Shown here piece after piece: positions 10,287 to 32,231 of a stretch of DNA of 64,000 nucleotides. Position 1 is the first letter of the stretch; each line of letters begins with the position of its first letter. Both the position numbers and the translations under genes were made by a program. The DNA comes from Lathyrus oleraceus (taxonomy: Eukaryota; Streptophyta; Magnoliopsida; Fabales; Fabaceae): assembly GCF_024323335.1 (NCBI RefSeq), contig NC_066579.1:868001-932000 (forward strand), given 5' to 3'. The notes beneath the pieces were generated by a model. It saw only the letters and a list, made by a program, of their open reading frames with translations. It had not been told where the DNA came from and did not search any database.

Positions 10287-11077
10287 GGCCCTCTTTGGAT
10301 CTCTTCTTAATTTTAGTTTTTAAAATCTGTTTTACAAATCTATTTTGTAAATTTGTTTTTGAGAAAATAAAATAAAAAGAATTTATTTAGTTATTCAATT
10401 TTTGAAAACTGTTTTAAAAATTAAAAAATGAAAAAATATGTTTGATAGTATAATTTGTAAAAACTGTTTTTTTAATAATCTATATTTTAAAAATCTATAT
10501 TTTAAAAATCTATTTTACTAAATAAAAATAATTGTGATATATTTTTTGAAAATATTAAAATTCAACTAATATACATTTAAGTTTATTAAAATATTTTTAA
10601 TAATTAATAATAAAATATACAATTCACTTAATGTATAAAAGTTATATTTAAGTGTTGGTTTGAATATATATACGCAATTCATTTAATGTATAAAAATATA
10701 CTATTCACTTAATGAAGATTAATTAGAGAGAATAATTGAGTGAGAATTTTAATTTTCATTAACAATATATAAGGATTAACAATAGATTGAAAGTGAAATA
10801 TTACAAATTAAAAAATATTGCAAGTAATTATTATAATCCGATTAATGAAACCGTATTTTTTTTCCAACTTACCTCAATTGAAAATTAAAAAGTAAAACTG
10901 AAAATTGAAAATCAAAACATATTTTGATAGTTTCAGTTTTTTAGATTTTAAAACACTGAATTTTGAAAGCGTTTTTAGAAATAGTTTTGAGAAACAAATG
11001 TATTAAACAAATTTTTTGTTTTTCAATTTTAAAAAATCATAAAACTGTTTTTTAAAACCTTTTCAAACGGACCCTAA
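10287..11077. mobile_element. Probable fold-back / MITE-like element, ~790 bp
   Basis: The left end GGGCCCTCTTTGGATC (10288) pairs with the right end, whose reverse complement starts TTAGGGTCCGTTTGAAAAGG (about 11077). Subterminal segments are also inverted copies of each other (TTTTTAAAATCTGTTTTACAAATC on the left, and a similar AAAACTGTTTT-containing stretch on the right). There is no coding content. Exact ends and target duplication are uncertain. Confidence 0.5.
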
Positions 11078-11213
11078 GTATTTGAAAAAACATATTATAC
11101 GTAAATGAAGATAAAACTGTGGGCTTCTCAAGTGTTTTGGAAATGGGAAAAGTTTCTCCCCCTATAATTCCAGTCCATGTAGTTTGAAGCCTAATACAAT
11201 TACTTAAATCATG

Positions 11214-11372
11214 CTAAATTCATCAACTTTTCCTGAAACCAACTGAAATTCATCATCACATACTATGTATGAGATACTAAATTCATCAACTTTCCATGAA
11301 CCAACTGAAATTCATCATCACATACTATGATATACTAAATTCATCAATTTTCCATGAACCAACTGAAATGAT
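11214..11372. repeat. ~60-bp tandem repeat, 2.6 copies
   Basis: Units start CTAAATTCATCAA at 11214, 11277 and 11335. Each contains CCAACTGAAATTCATCATCAC or its beginning. The array lies 160 bp beyond the 3' end of the MLH1 coding region and may be in its 3' flank. Confidence 0.85.
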
Positions 11373-11527
11373 GCCTATACATTTGGAACTGCTTAACAAA
11401 AAACATGAAGGATCACTAGGTCAAAAAATTCTCTAGAAGGCACTTGAATCTAGTTTATAGATAGTAGATACATATTCACATGTGTGAGCAATAAAAGTTT
11501 GTAGTTTCACAAAACCAACTTGGTTGG

Positions 11528-21583
<10,056 letters not shown>

Positions 21584-21653
21584 TCGTACAGACAGGAAAT
21601 GAAATTAGTTCGCGCGCGTGAGAGTGAAGCTGGCGGGAGGGAATCCATATCAA

Positions 21654-21656
<3 letters not shown>

Positions 21657-21722
<66 letters not shown>
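21657..21722. repeat. (TA)n microsatellite in the MLH1 5' flank
   Basis: A perfect alternating AT tract of about 66 bp ends (on the MLH1 side) about 74 bp before the ATG at 21583. It occupies the place where a core promoter or 5' untranslated region is expected, so length changes could affect the MLH1 transcription start. Confidence 0.97.
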
Positions 21723-21724
<2 letters not shown>

Positions 21725-22150
21725 AAAATACAGTGGATAAGAGCTTCCAATGCGGCGGAGCCGGAGTGTACTTGTAAGCGGCAGAGCAGGAGTGTACTTG
21801 TAAGTTAGCACTTTGACGCTCACGTCAATAAATGAACTAATAGAGAGTATTTAAATTGTATTTGAAACTTCTGGTCTGAAATTGCGACATTAATAACAAC
21901 TTCGCTATCTTTCACCCACAGAATGCGGACCATTAGATGTTCATGAGGCGTAAATCCCTTGTTGCAAGGTATAGGATAGTCCTATGGTAAGGAGAAAACT
22001 CTGAAAGCATAAACATGTACCTGGTCAAGGGGTTTTGACTTGAGACAAACTATCTTATGGTGGTCGGTTTAAGGGGATTATTGTTGGCCCATAATAGTTG
22101 CCCCTTAAAGCCTTCATGGTTGGGACAAATAGCTTAATCAGTGGACTGAT
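21723..22150. other. Upstream flank of MLH1, no gene seen
   Basis: Non-coding. It contains a short duplicated phrase GGAGTGTACTTGTAAG (21763 and 21789), and I see no other structure. Confidence 0.5.
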
Positions 22151-22970
22151 AAGAGATTAATTCTTATTTAAAGAGATTGATCATTGTTAATCAGAACATG
22201 AAAGCACATTTTAGTAACATTAATAATTGATCAATTGATATAGTAGTAAGAAATATCAAAGCAGATATTTCCTCTCTAACTTCATTTCCCAACTCTGTAT
22301 GTGTCTTCATGTACTCGAGGTGAGTTCCTGGTTAGATTATCCTTAGGGGGAAAATTCGTGTGTGGAAAACTAGGGTTTTGTGTACTAATAGCATGATCAT
22401 GAGATTAGATGCTAATATTTATTCTACTTTCTAATTAATGTTGTATTGGAACTATGATTTGTGTTGTTGTTTTTTGATTGCGGTGTGAATGCTTGATGGT
22501 GTTAGAATATGATTGGATATGGTTTAGATGATTAGAGGTAGAAAAAAATGGGTTCAAAATTGAATTTTTTTTGGAAGAAAACTGAGAATTTCGGTTCATC
22601 CAGGTTTGATTCTAATAAAGTGTATTCTCTTATTCGAATCATAAAGTAATATTCTGCAGAAAAACATTTTGTTGGGATTGATTCGAATCATAGAGTAAAA
22701 TTATGCAAAAAAACATTCTATCATAATTGATTCGAATCAGGAAATACACATGATACGAATCATAAGAGACAAATTTTGTCCTTACCCTGTTTTCGTCATA
22801 ACTTGAGTTTTATAATTCGGGATAAGGCACGATCAATTGCGTTGGAAAGCTAGTTTAATGCTTTAATTCTTGGTGAGATAAAATCATGATTATATGTCAA
22901 ATTTCACTTGTTTGGTGATACTATAATAGCATGTATGCTTATGACTTGTTTTCCTGTTTCCACCATAAAA
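22150..22970. other. LTR-like fragment with TTCGAA palindromes
   Basis: Non-coding sequence with the look of a chromovirus-type LTR or leader. It holds four spaced copies of (G)ATTCGAATCA or a near variant (about 22631, 22679, 22729, 22752), three of them about 50 bp apart. Gag-coding sequence of the Ogre/Tat element begins only at about 22975. Whether this stretch is its own leader or a separate fragment I cannot tell. Confidence 0.4.
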
Positions 22971-22974
22971 CGAT

Positions 22975-24370
22975 ACTACCAACAAAATCAGCAAAGACAG
23001 AGAAAGCTTGAGAGAAGGTTTGACCATGTCACAATGCCATATAGTTGTTTGCTTTCGTATTTATTGCATGGATATTTGATGTAACTAAGAGAGATAGGAC
23101 CTCCTCTAGCAATTCTCCCTCACGGTTATGACGGGAATGCTTGGTGCGAATTCCATTATGGGGCACCAGGTCATTTTGTTGAAAACTGCAAGGCACTAAA
23201 GTATAAGGTGCAAGAACTAATCGAGTCCAAGGCTATCACGTTCACTCCGAACGGTCCAAATGTGAATAATAACCATATGCCTTCGCATAACAAACCTACA
23301 GTAAGCATGATAGAAGAAATTGAAGGAAAGAAGTTGGTGTCCAATGTAGATGAATTGGAAACTCCTTTGTTTGATGTTAAGAAACAATTACTGATGAATG
23401 AGCTATCTCCCAGTTGTAACGTTGCTTGTGAACATTGTTTGATGAATCTGCAAACTTGCGAAGTTTTAAGAGATGGTGTGCAAAAACTGATGAGTCAAGG
23501 GGTTGTATTGGCAGAGCATCTGTCTACCATTGAAGAAGTTGCAACTTTGGAAACTCCTTATGATCAAACTCAACCATTGGAAATCCCTTATGACTTGACT
23601 CCAATGACAATATCAGTTGACCCAATCACTCCTCTGACAATAAATGTGTCTACTCCTTTCCCGTATGAAAATACAAAGGAAATTTCGTGGAACTATGACT
23701 TTGTAGTCTACATCCATGGACGAAATATGGAGGATGAGCGTGGTCCAAAGAGTCAAGTGTCAACATTGCTGAAACAGGGGGATCAACTCGAAGTGACATA
23801 ATATTTACACCAATACCTCCCACAAATGACAATAGTGGAGCCTCAAACCAAGACAAGGGAAAGCAAGTTGAGAGCAATGAGCAAGGGTAAGATCCCACTC
23901 AAAGAGCAACTCCGGTTAGTGAAGTAGAAGAATTCATGCGTATCATCAAGAAAAGTGATTATAAAGTGTTTGATCATCTCAACCAAACACCATCCAAGAT
24001 CTTGATGTTGTCCTTATTAATGTGTTATGAAGCTCATATGGATGCGCTGGTAAAATTCTTGAGAACAACTCATGTTCCCCGAGAAATTTCAGTTTGCCAA
24101 TTTGAAGGAGTTGTGAACAACATTGCCTCCAGTATCAGCTTGGTTTTAATAGCGATGAACTCCCACCCGAAGGAAGAAATCATAACAAAGCCATGCACAT
24201 CTCCATTGAGTGTGTGGACACGGTCTTATCTAGAGTTCTGGTGGATACGGGTTCATCTTTGAATATTCTGCCGAAGAGTTCTTTATCGAAGTTAGCCTCA
24301 AGGGATTGGTAATGAAGCCCAATGAATTGATAGTGAGAGTTTTTGACGAATCTATAAGAATAGTAATTGG
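22975..24370 (+). pseudogene. Ogre/Tat gag C-terminus and protease remnant
   Basis: The frame is readable from about 22975 (QQNQQRQRKLERRFDHVTMP). It contains the zinc-knuckle-like CEFHYGAPGHFVENC at about 23137-23185 and then ALKYKVQELIESKAITF. The longest intact piece is 23208-23801, ending in a TAA. Protease follows after frame changes, with the active-site motif VDTGSSLNIL at 24241-24270. In life this would process the gag-pol polyprotein inside virus-like particles. The gag N-terminus is missing. Confidence 0.8.
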
Positions 24371-26845
24371 AGAAGTAGACCTCCCTGTTAAGATTGGACT
24401 GCATAGGTTCTTCATCACCTTCTACGTGATGAACATTTATCCAACTTATACCTTGGATTCATTCGGTTGAGCAGTCACTTCGACTCTCCATCAAAGGCTT
24501 AAGTTTCTAATCAACAATAAGATGGTGGTCGTGGAAGGTGAGGAAGACATTATGGTGAACCATTTAGCATCATTCTGATATGTCGAGGTAGGAGGGAAAA
24601 TTCATGATACCCCATTTCAGGCCTTTGAAGTGGTAAGCATGGTGATGGTTCCTCCTGTAAAAGAAGCCAAGAATGTTGAATTTCCCATGGTCTCATGGAA
24701 GTATGCAAAGACAGTGATCGAGACTGGACACCCTGAAGGTTGGGGTAGGGTTCTTGAATTTCTAGTGAACATGGATCGTTCTGGTTTGGGGTACCATTCC
24801 CAACAATCAACTCTCAAGAAGACAATGACAAATGCAACTGAGGGAAATGTGATCCCACTGCCAGACATTTTCACCAGTGTTTGACACCTTGTTGATGGTC
24901 AGATCAGTGTGGTGGAAGAGGAAAACGGTGTCGCTGACACAGTAGGTCTTGTGTATCAAAAGATTGAAGGCCAAGAGCTCACCAATTGGAGAAGTATACT
25001 TCCCTGTTAAGATTGGACCGCATAGGTTCTTCATCACCTTCTACATGATGAACATTTATCCAGCTTATACCCTGGATTCATTCGACTGAGCAGTCACTTC
25101 GACTATCCATCAAAGGCTTAAGTTTCTAATCAACAATAAGATGGTGGCCGTGGAAGGTGAGGAAGACATTATGGTGAACCACTTAGCATCATTCTGATAT
25201 GTCGAGGTAGGAAGGGAAATTCATGATACCCCCTTTCAGGCCTTTGAAGTGGTAAGCATGGTGATGGTTCCTCCTGCAAAAGAAGCCAAGAATGTTGAAT
25301 TTCCCATGGTCTCATGGAAGTATGCAAAGACAGTGATCGAGACTGGACACCCTGAAGGTTGGGATAGGGTGCTTGAATTGCTAGTGAACATGGATCATTC
25401 TGGTTTGGGGTACCATTCCCAACAATCAACTCTCAAGAAGACAATGACAAATGCAACTGAGGGAAATGTGATCCCACTGCCAGACATTTTCACCAGTGTT
25501 TGACACCTTGTTGATGGTCAGATCAGTGTGGTGGAAGAGGAAAATGGTGTCGCTGACACAGTAGGTCTTGTGTATCAAAAGATTGAAGGCCAAGAGCTCA
25601 CCAATTGGAGAAGTATACTTCCCTGTTAAGATTGGACCGCATAGGTTCTTCATCACCTTCTACATGATGAACATTTATCCAGCTTATACCCTGGATTCAT
25701 TCGACTGAGCAGTCACTTCGACTATCCATCAAAGGCTTAAGTTTCTAATCAACAATAAGATGGTGGTTGTGGAAGGTGAGGAAGACATTATGGTGAACCA
25801 TTTAGCATCATTCTGATATGTCGAGGTAGGAGGGGAAATTCATGATACCCCCTTTCAGGCCTTTGAAGTGGTAAGCATGGTGATGGTTCCTCCTGCAAAA
25901 GAAGCCAAGAATGTTGAATTTCCCATGGTCTCATGGAAGTATGCAAAGACAGTGATCGAGACTGGACACCCTGAAGGTTGGGATAGGGTGCTTGAATTGC
26001 TAGTGAACATGGATCATTCTGGTTTGGGGTACCATTCCCAACAATCAACTCTCAAGAAGACAATGACAAATGCAACTGAGGGAAATGTGATCCCACTGCC
26101 AGACATTTTCACCAGTGTTTGACACCTTGTTGATGGTCAGATCAGTGTGGTGGAAGAGGAAAACGGTGTCGCTTACATAGTAGGTCTTGTGTATCAAAAG
26201 ATTGAAGGCTAAGAGCTCACCAATTGGAGAAGTATACCTCCCTGTTAAGATTGGACCGCATAGGTTCTTCATCACCTTCTACGTGATGAACATTTATCCA
26301 GCTTATACCCTGGATTCATTCGGCTGAGCAGTCACTTTGACTCTCCATCAAAGGCTTAAGTTTCTAATCAACAATAAGATGGTGGTCGTGGAAGGTGATG
26401 AATACATTATGGTGAACCATTTAGCATCATTCTGATATGTCGAGGTAGGATGGGAAATTCATGATACCCCCCTTCAGGCCTTTGAAGTGGTAAGCATGGT
26501 GATGGTTCCTCCTGCAAAAGAAGCCAAAATTTTTGAATTTACCATGGTCTCATGGAAGCATGCAAAGACTGTGATCGAGACTGGACACCCTGAAGGTTGG
26601 GGTTGGGTGCTTGAATTGCTAGTGAACATGGATCGTTCTGGTTTGGGGTACCATTCCTAACAATAAACTCTCAAGAAGACAATGACAAATGCAACTGAGG
26701 GAAAGGTGCTCCCATGCCAGACATTTTCACCAGTGTTTGACACCTTGTTGATAGTCAAATCAGTGTGGTGGAAGAGGAAAACGGTGTCGCTGACACAATA
26801 GGTCTTGTGTATCAAAAGATTGAAGGCCAGGAGCTCACCAATTAG
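24371..26845 (+). repeat. Four tandem copies of a 619-bp unit of the Ogre protease-linker region
   Basis: Copies begin with AGAAGTA(G/T)AC at 24371, 24990, 25609 and 26228, exactly 619 bp apart. The last ends at about 26845 after a one-base deletion. The unit spans the protease C-terminal region (DLPVKIGLHRFFITFY, then MVSMVMVPP.KEAKN, then GLVYQKIEGQELTN). Copies 2 and 3 differ at only a handful of sites, copies 1 and 4 at more. The junction sequence CAATTGGAGAAGTA joins the unit end to the unit start, and AATTGGAGAAGTA also precedes copy 1, so short homology probably seeded the first duplication. As 619 is not a multiple of three, each copy shifts frame, and each also holds stops. Confidence 0.97.
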
Positions 26846-26948
26846 ACATCAATGGAAGTGCCTGAAGTTACAATGATTAAAGAGTAATTTCCTTTTGTTT
26901 TTGCTTTGAAAAAGAACCATGCTCTGCCCAAGGCATGGGGAACAACTT

Positions 26949-27139
26949 GTAGGGTCCCCCTTATTTTTCAAATCAGTTTATTAATGAAATCATCATTTTG
27001 CATTCAAATTGTGTTCCTTATTTTTCATTATTTTTTATTTTCACAAAAAAATGGCAATGTTTTCCTTTTTATTTTTTAACTTTTCATCATTTTTTATCCA
27101 CTCTCATAAAAATGAGAGCATGAATCATGAATCATGCAG
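26949..27139 (+). other. Probable Ogre-type intron between protease and reverse transcriptase
   Basis: Ogre elements are known to carry a spliced intron between the protease and reverse transcriptase parts. Here the coding pattern breaks off at GGAACAACTT, followed by GTAGGG (26949), a T-rich stretch, and ATCATGCAG (ends 27139). After it the coding pattern resumes (RFVSVSINND). The size of 191 bp is plausible. The assignment rests on position and splice-like ends only. Confidence 0.5.
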
Positions 27140-28720
27140 ATTCGTCTCGGTTTCCATCAATAATGATATTGTTATGGTCCCCTATGACTTTGATAATCCC
27201 ATTTATCATGTTGACGAAGATTGTGAAGAAGATTGTGAACTCTCTGAGGAGTTAGTCAGACTACTACGGTAGGAATCAAAAGTCATCCAACCACACCAGG
27301 AATCTGTAGAAGTTATCAACCTTGGGACAAAGGAGGACTCAAAAGAAGTCAGAATAGGCGTTGCCCTAGAAGATGAAGTGAAGAAAAAGATGATTGAGCT
27401 CTTGCAAGAATATATGGATGAGTTTGCCTAGTCTTATCAAGACATGGCCAGACTTAAAACGGATATTATAGTGGACATACTACCCCTCAAAGAAGATTGT
27501 CCTCTAGTGAAGCAAAAGTTGAGGAGAACTCGACCCGACATGGCAATGAAAATCAAAGAAGAGGTTCAAAAGCAGCTTGACGCATGCTTTTTGGCAATAG
27601 CAAACCACCCCTAATGGGTTGCAAACATTGTGTTGGTACCCAAAAAGGACGGAAAAGTGTGAATGTGTGTCAATTATAGAGACTTGAATAGAGAAAGCCC
27701 AAAGAACGACTTCCCACTGCCTCACATTGACATGTTAGTGAACAATACGACTCAGTTCCATGTGTTCTCTTTCATGGATGGCTTCTCCGGCTACAACCAG
27801 ATCAAAATGGCCCCAGACGACATGGAAAATACTACCTTCATCACCCTGTGGGGAACCTTTTATTATAAGGTTATGCCTTTTGGCTTGAAGAATGTTGGCA
27901 CAACATATCAACATTCAATGGTAATGCTCTTTCATGGTATGATTCATAAAGAGATTGAAGTCTATGTTGATGATATAATTGCAAAATCCCAAATCAAAGA
28001 GGAACATCTAGTTTATCTGGAAAAAAAATTTTGCACGGATAAGGAGTTCAGATTGAGATTAAACCCCAACAAATTCACTTTTGGGGTAAGATCCGGAAAA
28101 TTGCTAGGATTTATCGTCATCCAACGAGGAATTGAAGTCAATCCTAAAAAGTCAAATCCATATAATTTATTCCAGCACCAAGAACTGAAAAGGAGGTATG
28201 TGGATTCCTAGGGAGATTGAACTATATCGCCAAATTTATATCTCACCTCAAGGTCACATGAAAGCCAATATTCAAGTTGCTCCACAAAGATCAGGCGATC
28301 GTATGGAATGATAATTGCCAAAACAAATTCGAAAAGATCAAAGAATATTTGCAAGAACCGCCGATCTTGATGCCTTCTGTGTCAGGCAAACCTCTAATCA
28401 TGTACCTAACAAGGATCAATGGGATGTGTTCTCAATTAACATTATAAAACGGGTAGAAAAGAGTAATTACATATACTACCTAAGCAAAAAGTTCACTGAC
28501 TGCAAACAAAGGTATTAAATGCTTGAGAAGACATGTTACACACTCGCTTGGGCTACTAAACACTTAAGGAAGTATATGCTGACGCATAAACCTCTTTTGA
28601 TCTCCAAGATGGACTCTATCAAATATATCTTTGAAAAGCTTGCTCTCATAGGAAGAGTCTCCCATTGCCAGGTGGCCCTGACTGAATATGACATCCAACA
28701 TGTCACACAAAAGTTGTCAA
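27140..28720 (+). pseudogene. Ogre/Tat reverse transcriptase and RNase H remnant
   Basis: The frame is readable from VSVSINNDIVMVPYDFDNP through KQKLRRTRPDMAMKIKEE (about 27505) to the reverse transcriptase core. NYRDLNRESPKNDFPLPHID lies at about 27670, FSFMDGFSGYNQIKMAP at about 27770, VMPFGLKNVG at about 27870, and the catalytic YVDDI at about 27963. RNase H follows with YYLSKKFTDC (about 28475) and LEKTCYTLAWATKHLRKYML (about 28522). Stops in the main frame lie at 27429, 27612 and 27660 among others, and the frame shifts after about 28170. A second RNase H comes next. Confidence 0.85.
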
Positions 28721-28730
28721 AGGAAGTGTC

Positions 28731-29330
28731 TTGTCCGACTATCTTTCCCATCAACCTTTGGAAGATTATCAGTCGATGCATTTTGACTTCCCAAACGAGG
28801 ATATTATGTTTATCAGGGACTGCAATATTCCAAGTCCAGAGGAAGGACCGAAACCAGGATCACGTTGGACGCTCGTGTTTGATGGTGCTTCTAATGCTCA
28901 AGGCAAAGGAATTAGGGCAATTATTACCTCACTAACTGGTTTTCATTTACCATTCACTGCAAGGTTATGTTTCACTTGCACAAACAACATGGCGAAATAT
29001 GAGGCACGCATCTTCGACATTGAAGCAACCATTGATTTAAGGATCAAGATCCTTGAAATCTATGGAGATTCAGTCCTAGTAATCGGCCAGGTTAAAGGAG
29101 ATTGAGAGGCTCATGATCACAAGTTGATATCGTACAAAGAGCATGTCTTAAAGCTAGTCCCATATTTTTATAAGATCACATTCCACCATATTCATTGAGA
29201 GGATAATCGATTGGCTGATACCTTAGCCACTCTGGCATCCATGTTTAAGGTTAAGTGGAAAAATGAAGCATCATCTATCTGCATTAACTACTTAGACGAA
29301 CCATCATACTGTTTGGCAGCCGAAGAAGAA
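28731..29330 (+). pseudogene. Ogre/Tat archaeal-type second RNase H remnant
   Basis: The open segment 28731-29105 contains RWTLVFDGASNAQGKGIRA (first catalytic Asp), TNNMAKYEARIFDIEA (where E is expected at AEYE, here K-Y-E) and YGDSVLVIGQ (third Asp). A TGA at 29103 then replaces an expected Trp before EAHDHK. The domain is a hallmark of the Tat lineage and distinguishes it from other Ty3-gypsy groups. Confidence 0.8.
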
Positions 29331-29837
29331 TATGATAGCCATCCATGGTTTAATGATATCAAGAGGTACTTGGAGAAGAAATAATATCCAGAGAATGCAT
29401 CCATCACGGATAAGAAGTACCTCTGGAGGTTCTCAACTAAGTTTTTCTTAAGTGGAGATGTACGTTACAAGAGAAATTACGACTCAGTTCTACTCAGATG
29501 TGTGGATAGATACGAAGCAGACCGAATCATAATTGAAATCCATGAAGGATCCATTGGGACGCATGCCAATGGGCATGCAATGGTTAAAAAGATCTTGAGG
29601 GTTGGCTATTATTGGATGACTATGAAGGTTGATTGCTACCACCACGTGCAAACATGTCATAAATTCCAGATTTACGCTGATAAGATACATGTGCCACCAG
29701 TTCCACTAAACGTCTTGACGATCACCTTGGTCTTTTGCCATGTGGGGCATTGATGTGATTGGACGCATTGAGCCTACTGTCTCAAACGGACACCATTTCA
29801 TCCTTGTAGCCATTGAATATTTCACCAAATGGGCGTT
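29331..29837 (+). pseudogene. Ogre/Tat integrase N-terminal remnant, cut at 29837
   Basis: The H2C2 zinc-binding part is readable (IHEGSIGTHANGHAMVKKIL, about 29540; then CYHHVQTCHKFQIYADK, about 29635). The first catalytic region follows after a frame change (MWGIDVIGRIEPT, VAIEYFTKWAF, about 29740-29837). The remaining integrase is absent because the next element's LTR starts here. Confidence 0.8.
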
Positions 29838-30664
29838 TGTTTACCCTCAAAATTGGTAAATAAGCGTTAGTCTTCCAAATTCTATATTTTTTGGATACTC
29901 ACAGGATCGACTAGATTTATCCTAGGACATGTGTTGTTATTTAGTTTATGGGTTTGTTAATTATGAACATTTAGACAATGTTATTTAAAGTTATTAATGG
30001 GAATGTTGCAATTCTTTAACAAAATACAGAAGTAAAGACTTGTAAAGTAAATGACTTCAAAATAAATGACGAAATCTTAAATATTGAAATTGACTTTAAA
30101 GTAAATTGTAACAAATGTAAATGGCACAATCTTAAATGACTTGGTTAAAAGTATAAATCTAGAATTCACACGTACATTTTCACACAAAAACACTTGTTTC
30201 TAACGCATAGGTACTTTGAGTAAATTTAGAGTTTTTTGTACAAGGTTGAACACCTCTTTCCTAATGGCTAAGTGTCATATTTATATTAAATCGAAAATAA
30301 CCACTATTCAACGGTCTCTTCTCCAGAAGATGCCACGTCTTTGATTTGCATGTGTTCCACTGCTAAAAACTCTCCATGTGTCTTCAAAAAATGGATAAGG
30401 CCAAAAAATAGTTACTAGCCTTGATTTTGAATTATACTGCATCAAACGTTACTCCAGGTAAGCTTTGTTGAACTTCAGTCTTGTCGAACGCTACTACAGG
30501 CCAAAATATTTCTAAGTCCTATACCACAACTTCCTTCGTCAAAATATTCTCATTAATCTGTTTGTCGAAGTCAACATATTCTTCTTCAGAATATTTCTTT
30601 GAATCCTATGATAAATTCCTAACAATGATGTGTGTCGAAATTCCATCCAATAAATTGTCCCCCT
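29838..30664 (-). repeat. LTR of element B (3' LTR in its own orientation)
   Basis: It starts TGTTTACCC at 29838, exactly where element A's integrase is lost. A minus-strand TATA-like ATATAAATATG lies at about 30278-30288. TGTCGAA words recur near 30481, 30564 and 30634. The inner boundary is placed at the C-run at 30659-30664, which reads as a purine-rich tract (TTTTAGGGGGACA) on the minus strand and would be the polypurine tract. The partner LTR is missing, so the ends are inferred. Confidence 0.5.
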
Positions 30665-30948
30665 AAAATGTCATTTTCGACAGTATGAAGAAGAAGACAT
30701 TTTTTGAAACGTTTTGACATTAAAGCATATTTACTACTATGACGTCACAATCATCATGGCCACACTATTTCGGACGTATCATCGAGACGTGCAAAAAACC
30801 TAAAACTTAATCATTACACCCATATTTCCTAGGAGATAGTGGGCTACGCAAAATGCAATCGTCCCATCAATCTCTATCCGATCAGCATGTGCCCCACGAT
30901 CTTGACAATTGTCATAGTGGTGTAAAATGAAATGTTTTTCTTACTCAA

Positions 30949-30957
30949 ATATAAATA
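30949..30957 (+). promoter_or_regulatory. TATA box for the antisense PMD ORF of element B
   Basis: ATATAAATA on the plus strand, about 130 bp before the ATG at 31087. It suggests that the extra ORF has its own promoter, opposite in direction to the LTR promoter. Confidence 0.45.
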
Positions 30958-31157
30958 CTTTATTTCACTTTCTTCTATACTTTTCTAATCTCCCGGACCC
31001 TTTTCTTCTCTCTAAAGCGCAAAAGCAAACCCTTCATTTCTTCTTAGGGAAACTCCGAAAAATCAAAGTTTCTTCACTTCATCACCAATGGTGTCCAAGA
31101 GTAAAAATCCTAAAGATTCTAAGAAACAATCATCTCTCCCCGTTGTTCACAAAATCT

Positions 31158-32231
31158 TGAAGGTGAGAAAAACAAGAAAGGGGGGGTTTGAATTGTTTGA
31201 AAAATAAGCGCTTTTGCAAAATGAAATCACACAATGATTTTATACTGGTTCGCTTATAACACAAAGCTACTCCAGTCCACCCGGCCAAGGTGATTTCGCC
31301 TTCAACAAGGACTTAATCCACTAATCTTGAAAGATTACAAACAACCCCTAAGAGAGAAGAAAATCTCTTAGTCCTCTCAAGTCTACAGACTACAAAAAGT
31401 CACTTGAGGAAATCAAATAAAAAAGATACAAGATGTGTAATCTAGAGTGCTTCTAAGAAAGCAAATATTACAAACTTAAGAACAAATTTTTCACTTGATA
31501 AGCAAAAGCTTAGTGAAAATCTTTGAAGATCAAAGATGTTTTTCTTGAGCGTGATATGATTTCAGTATAGTTTTGGCTAGTGATTTCTTCGTGTCTACTG
31601 AATGAGATTTCTTCTCTTATTTATAGGAGTTGAAGTAGAGTTGAAGTATCTGTTGGATATTGAGATGTAGTTACGCCATTCCATTAATAGCTTCTGCAGT
31701 AGACTTTTTCACTTAGAAGTGACTACTTACCACAATTAGTATCTTCTCTCTTGGAAGTGGAGATTAACGTCTCTTTCTAATTGAGGAAATCCATTTGCAG
31801 AACTTTAACTTGGCTTAAACGTTACTTCATCATGATTAACAATTCTGATTAGAGTCTTCGTGTATCTGGAGAAACTTGCTTCTGATGTTATTTCTTGAAT
31901 GTTCAGATGGCGCTGATAACTTCAGAGTTTGCAGAAGGCATATGTTCAGAGTCAGAGCTTCTAGACTTTACTTCATATTCAGATGCTTCTGATACTTGCA
32001 GTTTTGTCCAGAGTCAGAGCTTCTTAAAACGAGATTTCTCTTTAGATGCCTCTGATACTTGAGATTTTGCATCTGATCTTGTTTTGCATCTGATGACATC
32101 ATCAGATTTATTTCTTCTTTCTTTAGAACCCTGCACACTTAGAAACTTTTCGTTAGGGTGCCATTTTTGGTTTCATCCTTTGTTATCATCAAAATCATGG
32201 AATCTGTTGTAGAACAATTTTTGTTCTTACA
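31158..32231 (-). repeat. Element C 3' LTR (left copy)
   Basis: 1074 bp, starts TGAAGGTGAG and ends TTCTTACA on the plus strand. A minus-strand TATA box (TATAAATA) lies at 31618-31625. It is the same length as the right copy, with no visible mismatch. Confidence 0.95.

Larger units (their letters stand above)
22975..29837 (+). mobile_element. Element A: decayed Ogre/Tat-lineage Ty3-gypsy retrotransposon, gag to integrase
   Basis: Consecutive coding remnants on the plus strand follow Tat/Ogre order: gag C-terminus with a CxxH-type knuckle, protease, an intron-like spacer, reverse transcriptase, RNase H, a second archaeal-type RNase H, and integrase. The integrase stops being recognisable at 29837, where LTR B begins with TGTTTACCC. 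No LTR or ORF1 of this copy is visible on the left. The many stops and a four-fold internal amplification show an old, dead copy. Confidence 0.85.

Noticed and set aside
24550..26275. Series of 76-86-codon minus-strand ORFs at 619-bp intervals
   Set aside because: They recur only because the 619-bp unit is repeated. The sense strand carries the Ogre protein remnants.
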